64,000 bases of DNA, from the NCBI RefSeq assembly GCF_019226825.1, contig NZ_CP076643.1, positions 2,852,001 to 2,916,000 of the forward strand, given 5' to 3'. The translations under genes and the position numbers were made by a program. The notes under the pieces were generated by a model that was not told the origin of the DNA, did not search any database, and was given only the letters and a program-made list of their open reading frames with translations. This document shows, piece by piece, positions 1 to 7,720 of this stretch. Position 1 is the first letter of the stretch, and each line of letters opens with the position of its first letter. This DNA comes from Vibrio ostreae (GTDB lineage: Bacteria > Pseudomonadota > Gammaproteobacteria > Enterobacterales > Vibrionaceae).

Positions 1-64
1 GTTGGCTGTTTTGCGCAAAACACAATCAAATTGTGCATTTATGTTTCAATCAAGGGAACTGACC

Positions 65-2592
65 TTGCAGGCTTACACCAAGACCTTATTACAGAGATTA
101 GATAAGCTGAACCGGCAACGCACTGAGCGGGCGCTGGCGCTTATGGATTTACAAGGTCAGCGTGTTTTTCATCTGATCCCGGCCCTGCTGCACTACAACC
201 ATCCTCTGATCCCCGGCTATTACGCTGACCAGGTACCGTACGGTATTCACCAGTTTTCTCTGAATGACATTCAGCAACAGTTTGTGGACGATACCGAACT
301 GACCCTTGGCCAGCCGCTGCTCAGCGCCGCCCAGCCAGAGATTTTAGGTCTCTATACAATGGGCAGTACTTCATCGATCGGTCAGAGTACCTCGAGCGAT
401 CTCGATATCTGGGTGTGTGTGGAGGCGGACATGGATTGCGACGCGCGTGACTGCCTGAGCAATAAATGTTTACTGATCACCGACTGGGCGAAAAGTCAGG
501 GTGTGGAAGCCAACTTCTTTATCATGGATGAAGAGCGCTTTCGTCATAACCAGTCAGATGAGATGACCGGCGAAAACTGCGGTTCGTCCCAGCACTTACT
601 GCTGCTGGATGAGTTCTACCGTTCGGCGGTACGTCTGGCCGGCAAACGCCTGCTGTGGCAAATTGTGCCACCGGAAATGGAAGAGTGCTACGACGAATAC
701 GTTAAGCAGCTGTGCAGCAACGATTATATTGATTGCAGCGAATGGATCGACTTTGGTCGCCTTAACCGGATTCCGGCCGAGGAGTACTTTGGTGCCAATT
801 TATGGCAGCTGTATAAGAGTATCGATTCGCCGTATAAATCGGTACTGAAAGCGACTCTGCTTGAGGCGTATTCGTGGGAGTACCCGCATACCCAACTGCT
901 CAGTATTGATACCAAGCGTCGCTTCTTCGCCCATGAGCCGGATCTGTACAGTATGGATGCCTATTATCTGATGCTGGCCAAGGTGACCTGTTACCTGGAG
1001 CGGATTGGTGATCACGCCCGTCTCGATTTGGTGCGGCGCTGTTTCTATCTTAAAACCCACGAAAAGCTATCCCGTGAACCGGGTGTCGGCTCGGTAGCCT
1101 GGCGCCGAGAAGCGCTGAGCGAGATGGTGCAGCACTGGCACTGGGATAAAGCGACGCTCGAAGAGCTCGACAATCGGCGTAACTGGAAAGTGGAGCAGGT
1201 CAAAGGGTGCACCACGCGCTGCTGGATGCGCTGATGGTCAGTTACCGTAACCTGATTCAGTTTGCACGGCGCAATGATATTACCTCGGCCATCAGTCCGC
1301 AGGACATCTCGATTCTGGCGCGTAAGCTGTATGCTGCCTTTGAGGTGTTGCCGGGTAAAGTCACGTTACTCAATCCGCAGATTTCGCCGGACTTACATGA
1401 GCCCGACCTGACCTTTATCGAAGTCTGCCCGGACCGGACGAACAAGGCGGGCTGGTATCTGTATAAACAGCCGCTGGTGGCACATCAAATCATCGGTCAG
1501 CCCTACCTGGAGCACAATGAATATCTCAGTAAGTTGGTCGCGTGGGCGTTTTTCAACGGCCTGATCACTGAGTCGACCCGTTTGCACTCTGTGGTGCGTG
1601 AAGCACATCTCGATATCGACAAGTTCTATCAGATGATGAGTGACTTGCGTAACACTTTCTCGCTGCACAAACGTCGTCCGACCATGGCAGCGCTGGCGAG
1701 TCCGTGTGAAATCAGCCAGCTGGCGATGTTCATTAATTTCGAGAATGACCCGACGGTGGAGCTGAGCGGCAAGTCGCTCAAAGTGGATCTGAAGAACGCT
1801 GACATCTTCAGTTTTGGCTGTGAGCAGCAGTGCCTGGTGGGCAGTGTTGATCTGGTCTATCGCAATTCGTGGCAGGAAGTGCGTACTCTGCATTTTAAAG
1901 GCGAGACCGCGATGCTGGATGCCCTGAAAACTGTGCTCGGCAAAATGCATCAGGATGCTTTGCCACCGGAGTCGGTGGACGTGTTCTGCTACAGCAAAAA
2001 CCTGCGCGGGGTGATGCGCAATCTGGTTTATCAGTTACTGGCGGAATGTATCGATCTGCGCCTCAAACCGGTCGAGCAGGAAAAACGCCGCCGCTTCAAA
2101 GCGCTGCGTATCGGTACTCAGATGTACGGTCTGTTCTTCGAACGGCGCGGCGTGTCGGTGCAACGTCTGGAAAACTCGGTCGATTTCTACCGCAGTATTT
2201 CCACCAATAAGCTGAAAGGCTCACCGCTGCTGATGCTGGACAGGGATCAAGATTATCAGCTGCCGGATGTGGTTGACGGTTTTGCCAGTGAGGGGCTGGT
2301 GCAGTTCTTCTTTGAAGATACTGAAAAAGGCTTCAACATCTATGTGCTGGATGAAACCAACCGGGTGGAGATATACCACCAGTTCAGCGGTGAGAAAGAT
2401 GACATGATTGCCAGCGTGAACAGCTTCTATACCTCGGTGCGGGATGATAACCAACTGGCAGCGAAACTGATTAATTTCAACCTGCCGCAGTATTATCAGA
2501 TAGTGCATCCGGAAGAGGGCGCAAGTTACGTGGCGCCGTATCGTAACGATTCGGCGGTCTATTCCAGACCTTCCAAAGCAGTTAATGTCTGA
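65..2592 (+). CDS. cyaA: Adenylate cyclase, class I (frameshifted as sequenced)
   Basis: Makes cAMP from ATP for CRP-dependent catabolite control; cytoplasmic, regulated in enterics through its C-terminal half. The protein aligns end to end with E. coli CyaA from memory. The N-terminal nucleotidyltransferase signature MGSTSSIGQ followed by SSDLDIW lies near residues 99-116, and the C-terminal regulatory half carries stretches such as ARRNDI and INFNLPQYYQIV. I chose the TTG at 65 as start: an AAGGGA ribosome site lies about 8 nt upstream, the protein then begins MQAYTKTLLQRLD, and E. coli cyaA also uses TTG. The frame breaks at about 1202-1209 (AAAGGGTGC). The first frame runs into a stop at 1234, while the frame from 1207 continues perfectly as HHALLDALM. 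One missing base restores V-K-E-V-H-H. I infer a sequencing deletion or a recent mutation. Confidence 0.93.
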
Positions 2593-2615
2593 ACCCAGTA
2601 CAGAAAATTGACGAT

Positions 2616-2644
2616 AAAAAAGAGCACCTCAGGTGCTCTTTTGC
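2616..2644. terminator. Bidirectional terminator between cyaA and cyaY
   Basis: A GC-rich hairpin (GAGCACC/GGTGCTC) is flanked by an A run on one side and a T run on the other. It serves the convergent genes cyaA and cyaY. Confidence 0.85.
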
Positions 2645-2647
2645 GTT

Positions 2648-2962
2648 TCATTCCCAGTCGATACTTTCGCCGGCGTGTTTTTCACACTCCTGTTTGACCA
2701 TGGTGAAAAATTCGCTGCCGGTTTTTGAGCAGATCCACTGTTCATCGTGCCACTGAAAATGAAAACCACCGGATTTGGACGCCAGCCAGATTTCTTTCAT
2801 CGGTTCCTGACGGTTGATAATGATTTGGCTGCGGTCTTCAAATTCCAGTGTCATCACGTTGCCACTGGTCTCGTAGTCGATGTCCGCGCCGGAATCATCA
2901 ATGGCTTCTTCAATGATTTGCATCTGGCTGTCCACCAGTTGATGAAATTCAGTCTCGTTCAT
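2648..2962 (-). CDS. cyaY: Iron-sulfur cluster assembly protein, bacterial frataxin
   Basis: Bacterial frataxin, an acidic iron-binding modulator of the IscS/IscU Fe-S assembly machine. The protein has 104 residues, close to the 106 of E. coli CyaY. It begins MNETEFHQLVD, has an acidic first helix (IEEAIDDSGADIDYE), and contains the beta-sheet core IWLASKSGGFHF and WHDEQW typical of frataxins. It is convergent with cyaA, the same arrangement as in E. coli, and divergent from lptM, with about 75 bp between the two start codons. The ATG at 2962 gives the canonical N-terminus. Confidence 0.95.
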   Translation of the reverse strand: MNETEFHQLVDSQMQIIEEAIDDSGADIDYETSGNVMTLEFEDRSQIIINRQEPMKEIWLASKSGGFHFQWHDEQWICSKTGSEFFTMVKQECEKHAGESIDWE

Positions 2963-3037
2963 CCTGTCTATCCTATTGCTTTTCCTGATTGTGGTGCGAT
3001 TATAGGGGGCATTGATTCAATAAGCACGATATGCAAA

Positions 3038-3154
3038 ATGAAAAAGTCCATCACCGCACTGTTTTTGTTGTCCGTTATGACGCTGGCAGGCTGCGGTCAA
3101 ACAGGCCCGCTGTACATGCCTGATGATGCTCAAAAGAGCGAACAAAGTCAGTAA
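3038..3154 (+). CDS. lptM: LPS assembly-associated small lipoprotein (YifL/LptM)
   Basis: A 38-residue lipoprotein: MKK, a hydrophobic segment, the lipobox LAGC with Cys19, then CGQTGPLYMPDD, the family signature. Known enterobacterial LptM is an outer-membrane lipoprotein that helps LptD mature in the LPS export pore. The gene sits directly upstream of lysA/dapF, its usual place. I chose the ATG at 3038, which gives a clean signal peptide. The longer open frame upstream runs antisense through cyaY and is not coding. Confidence 0.9.
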   Translation: MKKSITALFLLSVMTLAGCGQTGPLYMPDDAQKSEQSQ

Positions 3155-3184
3155 ATTCAAACAATTAGATTAAGGGAAAGTATT

Positions 3185-4438
3185 TTGGATTACTTCAATT
3201 ATCAGGATGATGGCCAACTTTGGGCGGAAAACGTTTCGCTGTCTCAATTGGCTGAGAATTACGGTACACCTCTGTATGTGTATTCTCGCGCGACTCTGGA
3301 GCGTCACTGGCACGCCTTTGACAAGTCGGTCGGCGATCATCCCCATCTGGTATGCTACGCAGTGAAAGCCAACTCGAACCTTGGGGTGCTCAACACTCTG
3401 GCTCGTCTTGGCTCAGGGTTTGATATCGTATCCGGCGGTGAACTGGAGCGCGTAATCGCAGCAGGTGGCGATCCGGCCAAAGTGGTTTTTTCCGGCGTGG
3501 GTAAAACCGCGGCAGAAATGAAGCGAGCGCTGGAGCTTAACATTAAGTGCTTTAATGTTGAGTCGGAGCCGGAGCTGGTTCGTCTTAACGCGGTTGCCGG
3601 TGAACTGGGCGTGAAAGCGCCGGTGTCACTGCGTATTAACCCGGACGTGGATGCCAAAACTCACCCTTATATCTCTACCGGTCTGCGTGATAACAAATTT
3701 GGTATCACGTTTGATCGCGCTGCGGACGTGTACCGTCTGGCTCAGGGTATGGATAACATCAGCGTGCACGGCATTGATTGCCATATCGGTTCACAGCTGA
3801 CTGAAATCGACCCGTTTATTGATGCGACGGATCGCCTGCTGGCGCTGATCGACAGCCTGAAAGCGGAAGGTATCCACATTAAACACCTGGATGTCGGTGG
3901 TGGCCTCGGGGTTGTGTATCGTAACGAACTGCCACCTCAGCCATCAGAATACGCTAAAGCTCTGCTGGCACGACTGCAAAATCATCAGGATCTGGAACTG
4001 ATTTTTGAACCGGGCCGGGCGATTGCGGCCAACGCCGGTGTACTGCTGACCCGCGTGGAATTCCTTAAGCATACTGAGCACAAAAACTTCGCTATCATCG
4101 ATGCAGCCATGAACGATCTGATGCGCCCGGCGCTGTACCAGGCGTGGCAGGATATCGTGCCGGTCGCACCGCGGGAAGGCTCTGCGCTGACCTATGACCT
4201 GGTGGGTCCTGTATGCGAAACCGGTGACTTCCTGGGTAAAGATCGTGCGCTGGTGCTTGAGCAGGGCGACCTGCTGGCAGTGCGTTCTGCCGGTGCGTAT
4301 GGTTTTGTGATGTCGTCTAACTACAACACCCGTACGCGAGCGGCTGAGGTGATGGTGGATGGCGATAAAACCCATTTAGTGCGCCAGCGTGAAGAGCTGT
4401 CTAGTCTGTGGGCACTTGAGAGTCTTCTGCCGGAGTAA
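3185..4438 (+). CDS. lysA: Diaminopimelate decarboxylase
   Basis: Last step of lysine synthesis: meso-diaminopimelate to L-lysine plus CO2, PLP-dependent, cytoplasmic. This fold-type III decarboxylase has 417 residues, with the PLP lysine in CYAVKANSN (Lys61), the HIGSQ motif, the phosphate-binding GGGLG, EPGRAIAANAG, and the substrate/dimer loop GPVCETGD. Start is TTG at 3185 with AAGGGAAAG just upstream; no ATG fits better. It lies between lptM (30 bp) and dapF (11 bp) in one operon, so the DAP epimerase and decarboxylase are made together. E. coli instead has lysA elsewhere; this order is typical of vibrios. Confidence 0.96.
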   Translation: MDYFNYQDDGQLWAENVSLSQLAENYGTPLYVYSRATLERHWHAFDKSVGDHPHLVCYAVKANSNLGVLNTLARLGSGFDIVSGGELERVIAAGGDPAKVVFSGVGKTAAEMKRALELNIKCFNVESEPELVRLNAVAGELGVKAPVSLRINPDVDAKTHPYISTGLRDNKFGITFDRAADVYRLAQGMDNISVHGIDCHIGSQLTEIDPFIDATDRLLALIDSLKAEGIHIKHLDVGGGLGVVYRNELPPQPSEYAKALLARLQNHQDLELIFEPGRAIAANAGVLLTRVEFLKHTEHKNFAIIDAAMNDLMRPALYQAWQDIVPVAPREGSALTYDLVGPVCETGDFLGKDRALVLEQGDLLAVRSAGAYGFVMSSNYNTRTRAAEVMVDGDKTHLVRQREELSSLWALESLLPE

Positions 4439-4449
4439 AGTGACGCATT

Positions 4450-5280
4450 ATGCATTTCCATTTTTCTAAAATGCACGGTTTGGGTAATGACTTTATGGTC
4501 GTGGACTGCATTACCCAGAACGTCTTCTTCTCCCCTGATCTGATCCGCCGTCTGGCGGATCGTCATACCGGGGTGGGTTTTGACCAGCTGTTGGTGGTTG
4601 AAGCGCCTTATGATCCGGAAACGGATTTTCACTATCGAATTTTCAATGCCGATGGCAGCGAAGTCGAGCAGTGTGGTAACGGCGCGCGTTGTTTTGCCCG
4701 CTTTGTACGCATGAAGGGGCTGACCAATAAGTACAGCATCAGCGTCAGTACCAAGAAAGGCAAGATGGTGCTCAATGTCGAAGACGATGACCAGATCACC
4801 GTTAACATGGGAGTGCCGGAGTTCGAACCGAATAAGATTCCGTTCCGTGCTAAGCAGACCGAAAAGACCTACATTATGCGCGTTGGTGAGCAGACTCTGT
4901 TCTGTGGTGCGGTCAGCATGGGTAACCCGCATGTGGTGACCGTGGTCGATGATGTCAAAACCGCCAATGTGGAAACCCTGGGCCCGCTGCTGGAGTCGCA
5001 TGAGCGTTTCCCTGAGCGGGTTAATGCCGGTTTTATGCAGGTCGTAAGCCGTAATGCGGTCAATCTGCGTGTCTATGAACGCGGTGCCGGGGAAACCCAG
5101 GCCTGTGGCAGCGGCGCTTGTGGCGCGGTTGCGGTCGGCATTGTTCAGGGTCTACTGGATGAAACCGTCACGGTCAGTTTACCGGGCGGCTCTCTGGTGA
5201 TTAGCTGGAAAGGACCGGGTAAACCGCTGTTTATGACCGGCCCTGCAACCCATGTTTTTGACGGCCAGCTGTCTTGCTAA
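4450..5280 (+). CDS. dapF: Diaminopimelate epimerase
   Basis: Converts LL- to meso-diaminopimelate for peptidoglycan and lysine, using a cofactor-free two-base mechanism with a pair of cysteines. The protein has 276 residues. The catalytic cysteines are visible as Cys75 in [10 protein letters not shown] and Cys219 in [12 protein letters not shown], and the N-terminus [15 protein letters not shown] is diagnostic. The start ATG follows lysA by 11 nt, and the 3' end is 12 nt before the DUF484 gene, so it is mid-operon. Confidence 0.97.
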   Translation: MHFHFSKMHGLGNDFMVVDCITQNVFFSPDLIRRLADRHTGVGFDQLLVVEAPYDPETDFHYRIFNADGSEVEQCGNGARCFARFVRMKGLTNKYSISVSTKKGKMVLNVEDDDQITVNMGVPEFEPNKIPFRAKQTEKTYIMRVGEQTLFCGAVSMGNPHVVTVVDDVKTANVETLGPLLESHERFPERVNAGFMQVVSRNAVNLRVYERGAGETQACGSGACGAVAVGIVQGLLDETVTVSLPGGSLVISWKGPGKPLFMTGPATHVFDGQLSC

Positions 5281-5292
5281 CGAGGATTTGTT

Positions 5293-5997
5293 TTGTCACA
5301 ACTGCAAGCCGATGCACTGACGGCTGAAGTCGTTGCCGAGTATCTGAAAGACCATCCCGATTTCTTCCAGCAGCGTCCTGATCTGGTTGATCAAATGGCC
5401 CTGCCGCATCAGCAGCTCGGGTCAGTGTCTCTGGTTCATGTTCAACTGGCGCGTCAGCGCCAGCGGATTGAAGAGCTGGAGGAGGAGATCACCACTCTGA
5501 TGTCGCTGGCTGCGAATAATGATCGCACGTTTCATGAGTTTATGGACCTGCAGGAGCAGATTCTGCAATGTTCTCATCTGCATGCGGTATGCCGGGCGAT
5601 AGAGACCAAAGCACAGCTGCTGGGGCTGAAAGCTTACGTCCGCCTGCTGGACCACCCTCATCCGCGCTATACTTGGTCTAAAGAGCAGTGGCAGCGTTTT
5701 TCTACCAACCATTTCAACGGCAAAAGCGCCTATCTGGGCCGCTTGCGTCAGGCTGATCGCCAGCTGCTGTTTGGTGAAGACACGTCCGCTCCCGAGATGG
5801 GGTCGTATGTCGTGTTGCCTTTGGTGCAGCGCAGTGCGCAGGGGGTACTGGCGTTTGCCAGCGAAGATGGCGGCCACTTCCAGCCTTGTATGGATACCTT
5901 GTTCCTGCGTCATCTGGCGCTGGTGCTGTCCCATCTGATCGAAATTTTACCCTGGCAGGTGAACGAGCATGACCGAATCAGTCACCCCACTGCCTGA
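5293..5997 (+). CDS. DUF484 family protein (YigA-like)
   Basis: A 234-residue cytoplasmic protein of the DUF484 family that almost always sits between dapF and xerC. The start of the family is recognisable (VVAEYLKDHPDFFQQRPDLV). A coiled-coil stretch follows at about residues 50-75 (RQRIEELEEEITTLM), then a GAF-like domain to the C-terminus. No catalytic residues are evident and its function is unknown. Start is TTG at 5293, with AGGA in ACGAGGATT upstream. It overlaps xerC by 29 bp, which suggests translational coupling. Confidence 0.9.
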   Translation: MSQLQADALTAEVVAEYLKDHPDFFQQRPDLVDQMALPHQQLGSVSLVHVQLARQRQRIEELEEEITTLMSLAANNDRTFHEFMDLQEQILQCSHLHAVCRAIETKAQLLGLKAYVRLLDHPHPRYTWSKEQWQRFSTNHFNGKSAYLGRLRQADRQLLFGEDTSAPEMGSYVVLPLVQRSAQGVLAFASEDGGHFQPCMDTLFLRHLALVLSHLIEILPWQVNEHDRISHPTA

Positions 5998-6898
5998 TAG
6001 TCTGATCAGGCCGCTGGAACGATTCTACGAATATTTGCGCAGCGAGAAAGGCCTCAGCCTGCACACGCAGCGCAATTATAAACAGCAACTTGGTGCCATG
6101 GCTGAGCATTTGTGCCAGTTGGGTGTCCGTCACTGGCAGCAGGTCGATGCCGGCTGGGTACGCCAGCTGGCCAGTAAAGGGATGCGTGATGGCATGAAAG
6201 CCAGCAGCCTGGCGACCCGCCTCTCTTCCCTGCGCAGTTTTTTCGACTTTCTCATCCTGCGTGGTGAGCTGAGTGCCAATCCGGCCAAAGGCGTATCGGC
6301 GCCGCGTAAGCAGCGTCCGCTGCCGAAAAATCTTGATGTCGATGAAATGGCGCAGCTGCTGGAAGTCGACGAAGATGACCCGTTGTCCATCCGTGACCGT
6401 GCGATGATGGAGCTGATGTACGGCGCCGGTTTGCGTCTGGCGGAACTGGTGGCGATTGATGTGCGCGATATCAGCCTGCGCAGCGGTGAAATCCGGGTGC
6501 TGGGTAAAGGCAACAAAGAGCGTAAAGTCCCGTTTGCCGGCCAGGCCAAAGAGTGGGTTGGCCGATGGCTTAAAGTACGCAGCGCGCTGCTCAAAGGTCC
6601 GGAACCGGCTCTGTTTATCTCCAAACTTGGGGGGCGGATTTCCCATCGCAGTGTGCAGAAACGTATGGCGGAGTGGGGGCAGAAACAATCGGTCGCCAGC
6701 CATATCAGCCCGCATAAACTGCGCCACTCATTTGCCACTCATATGCTCGAATCGAGTAATAATCTGCGTGCCGTACAGGAGTTGCTCGGCCACGAAAATA
6801 TTTCCACCACCCAGATCTATACCCACCTCGACTTTCAACATCTGGCTCAGGTATACGATCAGGCTCACCCACGCGCCCACAAAAAATCCAAGGAGTAA
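5969..6898 (+). CDS. xerC: Tyrosine recombinase XerC
   Basis: Acts with XerD at the dif site to resolve chromosome dimers at the septum. The protein has 309 residues: an N-terminal core-binding SAM-like domain (about 10-95) and a C-terminal catalytic domain. Catalytic residues seen are Arg156 in GAGLRLAEL, the Lys of LGKGNKERK, HxxR in HKLRHSFATH (Arg252), the His of LLGHENI, and Tyr284 in TTQIYTHLDF. It overlaps the end of the DUF484 gene and is followed 3 nt later by yigB, the classic dapF-yigA-xerC-yigB operon. Confidence 0.97.
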   Translation: MTESVTPLPDSLIRPLERFYEYLRSEKGLSLHTQRNYKQQLGAMAEHLCQLGVRHWQQVDAGWVRQLASKGMRDGMKASSLATRLSSLRSFFDFLILRGELSANPAKGVSAPRKQRPLPKNLDVDEMAQLLEVDEDDPLSIRDRAMMELMYGAGLRLAELVAIDVRDISLRSGEIRVLGKGNKERKVPFAGQAKEWVGRWLKVRSALLKGPEPALFISKLGGRISHRSVQKRMAEWGQKQSVASHISPHKLRHSFATHMLESSNNLRAVQELLGHENISTTQIYTHLDFQHLAQVYDQAHPRAHKKSKE

Positions 6899-6901
6899 CG
6901 G

Positions 6902-7621
6902 ATGCTGATTTACCGCACACTGTCGCCGATTCAGGCAATGACCTTTGACCTCGATGATACGCTGTATGATAACCGTCCGGTTATCCGCCATCTGGAGCAG
7001 CAGGTGACCTTGTGGTTAGCGCGTGAACATCCGGTAACGGTGACGCGCAGTGCCGACTGGTGGCAGGCGGTGAAGCGTAAAGTGGTTGAACAGGATGCCT
7101 GGCTGAAAAATGACGTGTCATTATGGCGTTTGGTGCAGATCCGCACCGCATTGATGGAGCTGGGGTATCAGCGCCCAGCTGCGCAGCAGGCAGCCGAAGC
7201 CGCAATGGCTGAGGTGTTGCGGCTGCGCAATCTGGTGGATGTCCCGGCTGAAACTCACCAAGTGCTGAGCGAACTTGCCGCACGCATGCCGCTGGTGGCG
7301 ATTACTAATGGTAACGTGGATGCGGAAAAAATCGGTTTGAGCGGCTATTTTAAACAAGTACTGCGTGCCGGTCCTGACGGATATGCTAAACCGCATGCGG
7401 ATATGTTTAATCAGGCGCGGGAGTGTCTGGATTTACCGGCCAGAGCGATTTTGCACGTCGGTGACCATCCGGTGACGGATGTGCAGGGCGCGCGCCTCAA
7501 TGGCTTTCAGGCCTGTTGGTATAACGATCAAGGTCTCAACCCGCGTGTAACGCCGAAAACAAAACTGTTACCGGATGTCGAAATCCATGCTTTGTCTCAA
7601 CTAAAACAGTTAATTATCTGA
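6902..7621 (+). CDS. yigB: HAD-superfamily phosphatase YigB (5-amino-6-(5-phospho-D-ribitylamino)uracil phosphatase type)
   Basis: A HAD phosphatase of 239 residues. In E. coli YigB contributes to riboflavin synthesis by dephosphorylating the ribitylamino-uracil phosphate. Motif I is DLDDTLYD (residues about 17-24), motif II is AITNGN, motif III is the Lys of YAKPHADMF, and motif IV is HVGDHPVTDVQGA. The ATG at 6902 lies 3 nt after the xerC stop, making it the last gene of the operon. No clear terminator is seen in the 100 bp before the next gene. Confidence 0.92.
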   Translation: MLIYRTLSPIQAMTFDLDDTLYDNRPVIRHLEQQVTLWLAREHPVTVTRSADWWQAVKRKVVEQDAWLKNDVSLWRLVQIRTALMELGYQRPAAQQAAEAAMAEVLRLRNLVDVPAETHQVLSELAARMPLVAITNGNVDAEKIGLSGYFKQVLRAGPDGYAKPHADMFNQARECLDLPARAILHVGDHPVTDVQGARLNGFQACWYNDQGLNPRVTPKTKLLPDVEIHALSQLKQLII

Positions 7622-7720
7622 ATAAACATTGTTTTTTGTAAGTGTGATAATTAACTTATTTAGCAGTATCGATTATTGTTATGGGTTTGTGGGCTCACCT
7701 TTGTTCTCGTGATGAGTTAG

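Noticed and set aside
1393-1950. A 185-codon antisense frame across cyaA
   Set aside because: Shadow of the cyaA codon pattern, with no recognisable domain.
5978-6727. A 249-codon antisense frame across xerC
   Set aside because: It lies opposite a conserved coding gene, has no ribosome site, and reflects high GC third positions.
5969-6898. Phage or integron integrase
   Set aside because: The tyrosine recombinase lies in the conserved dapF-DUF484-xerC-yigB operon, so it is XerC, not a mobile-element integrase.
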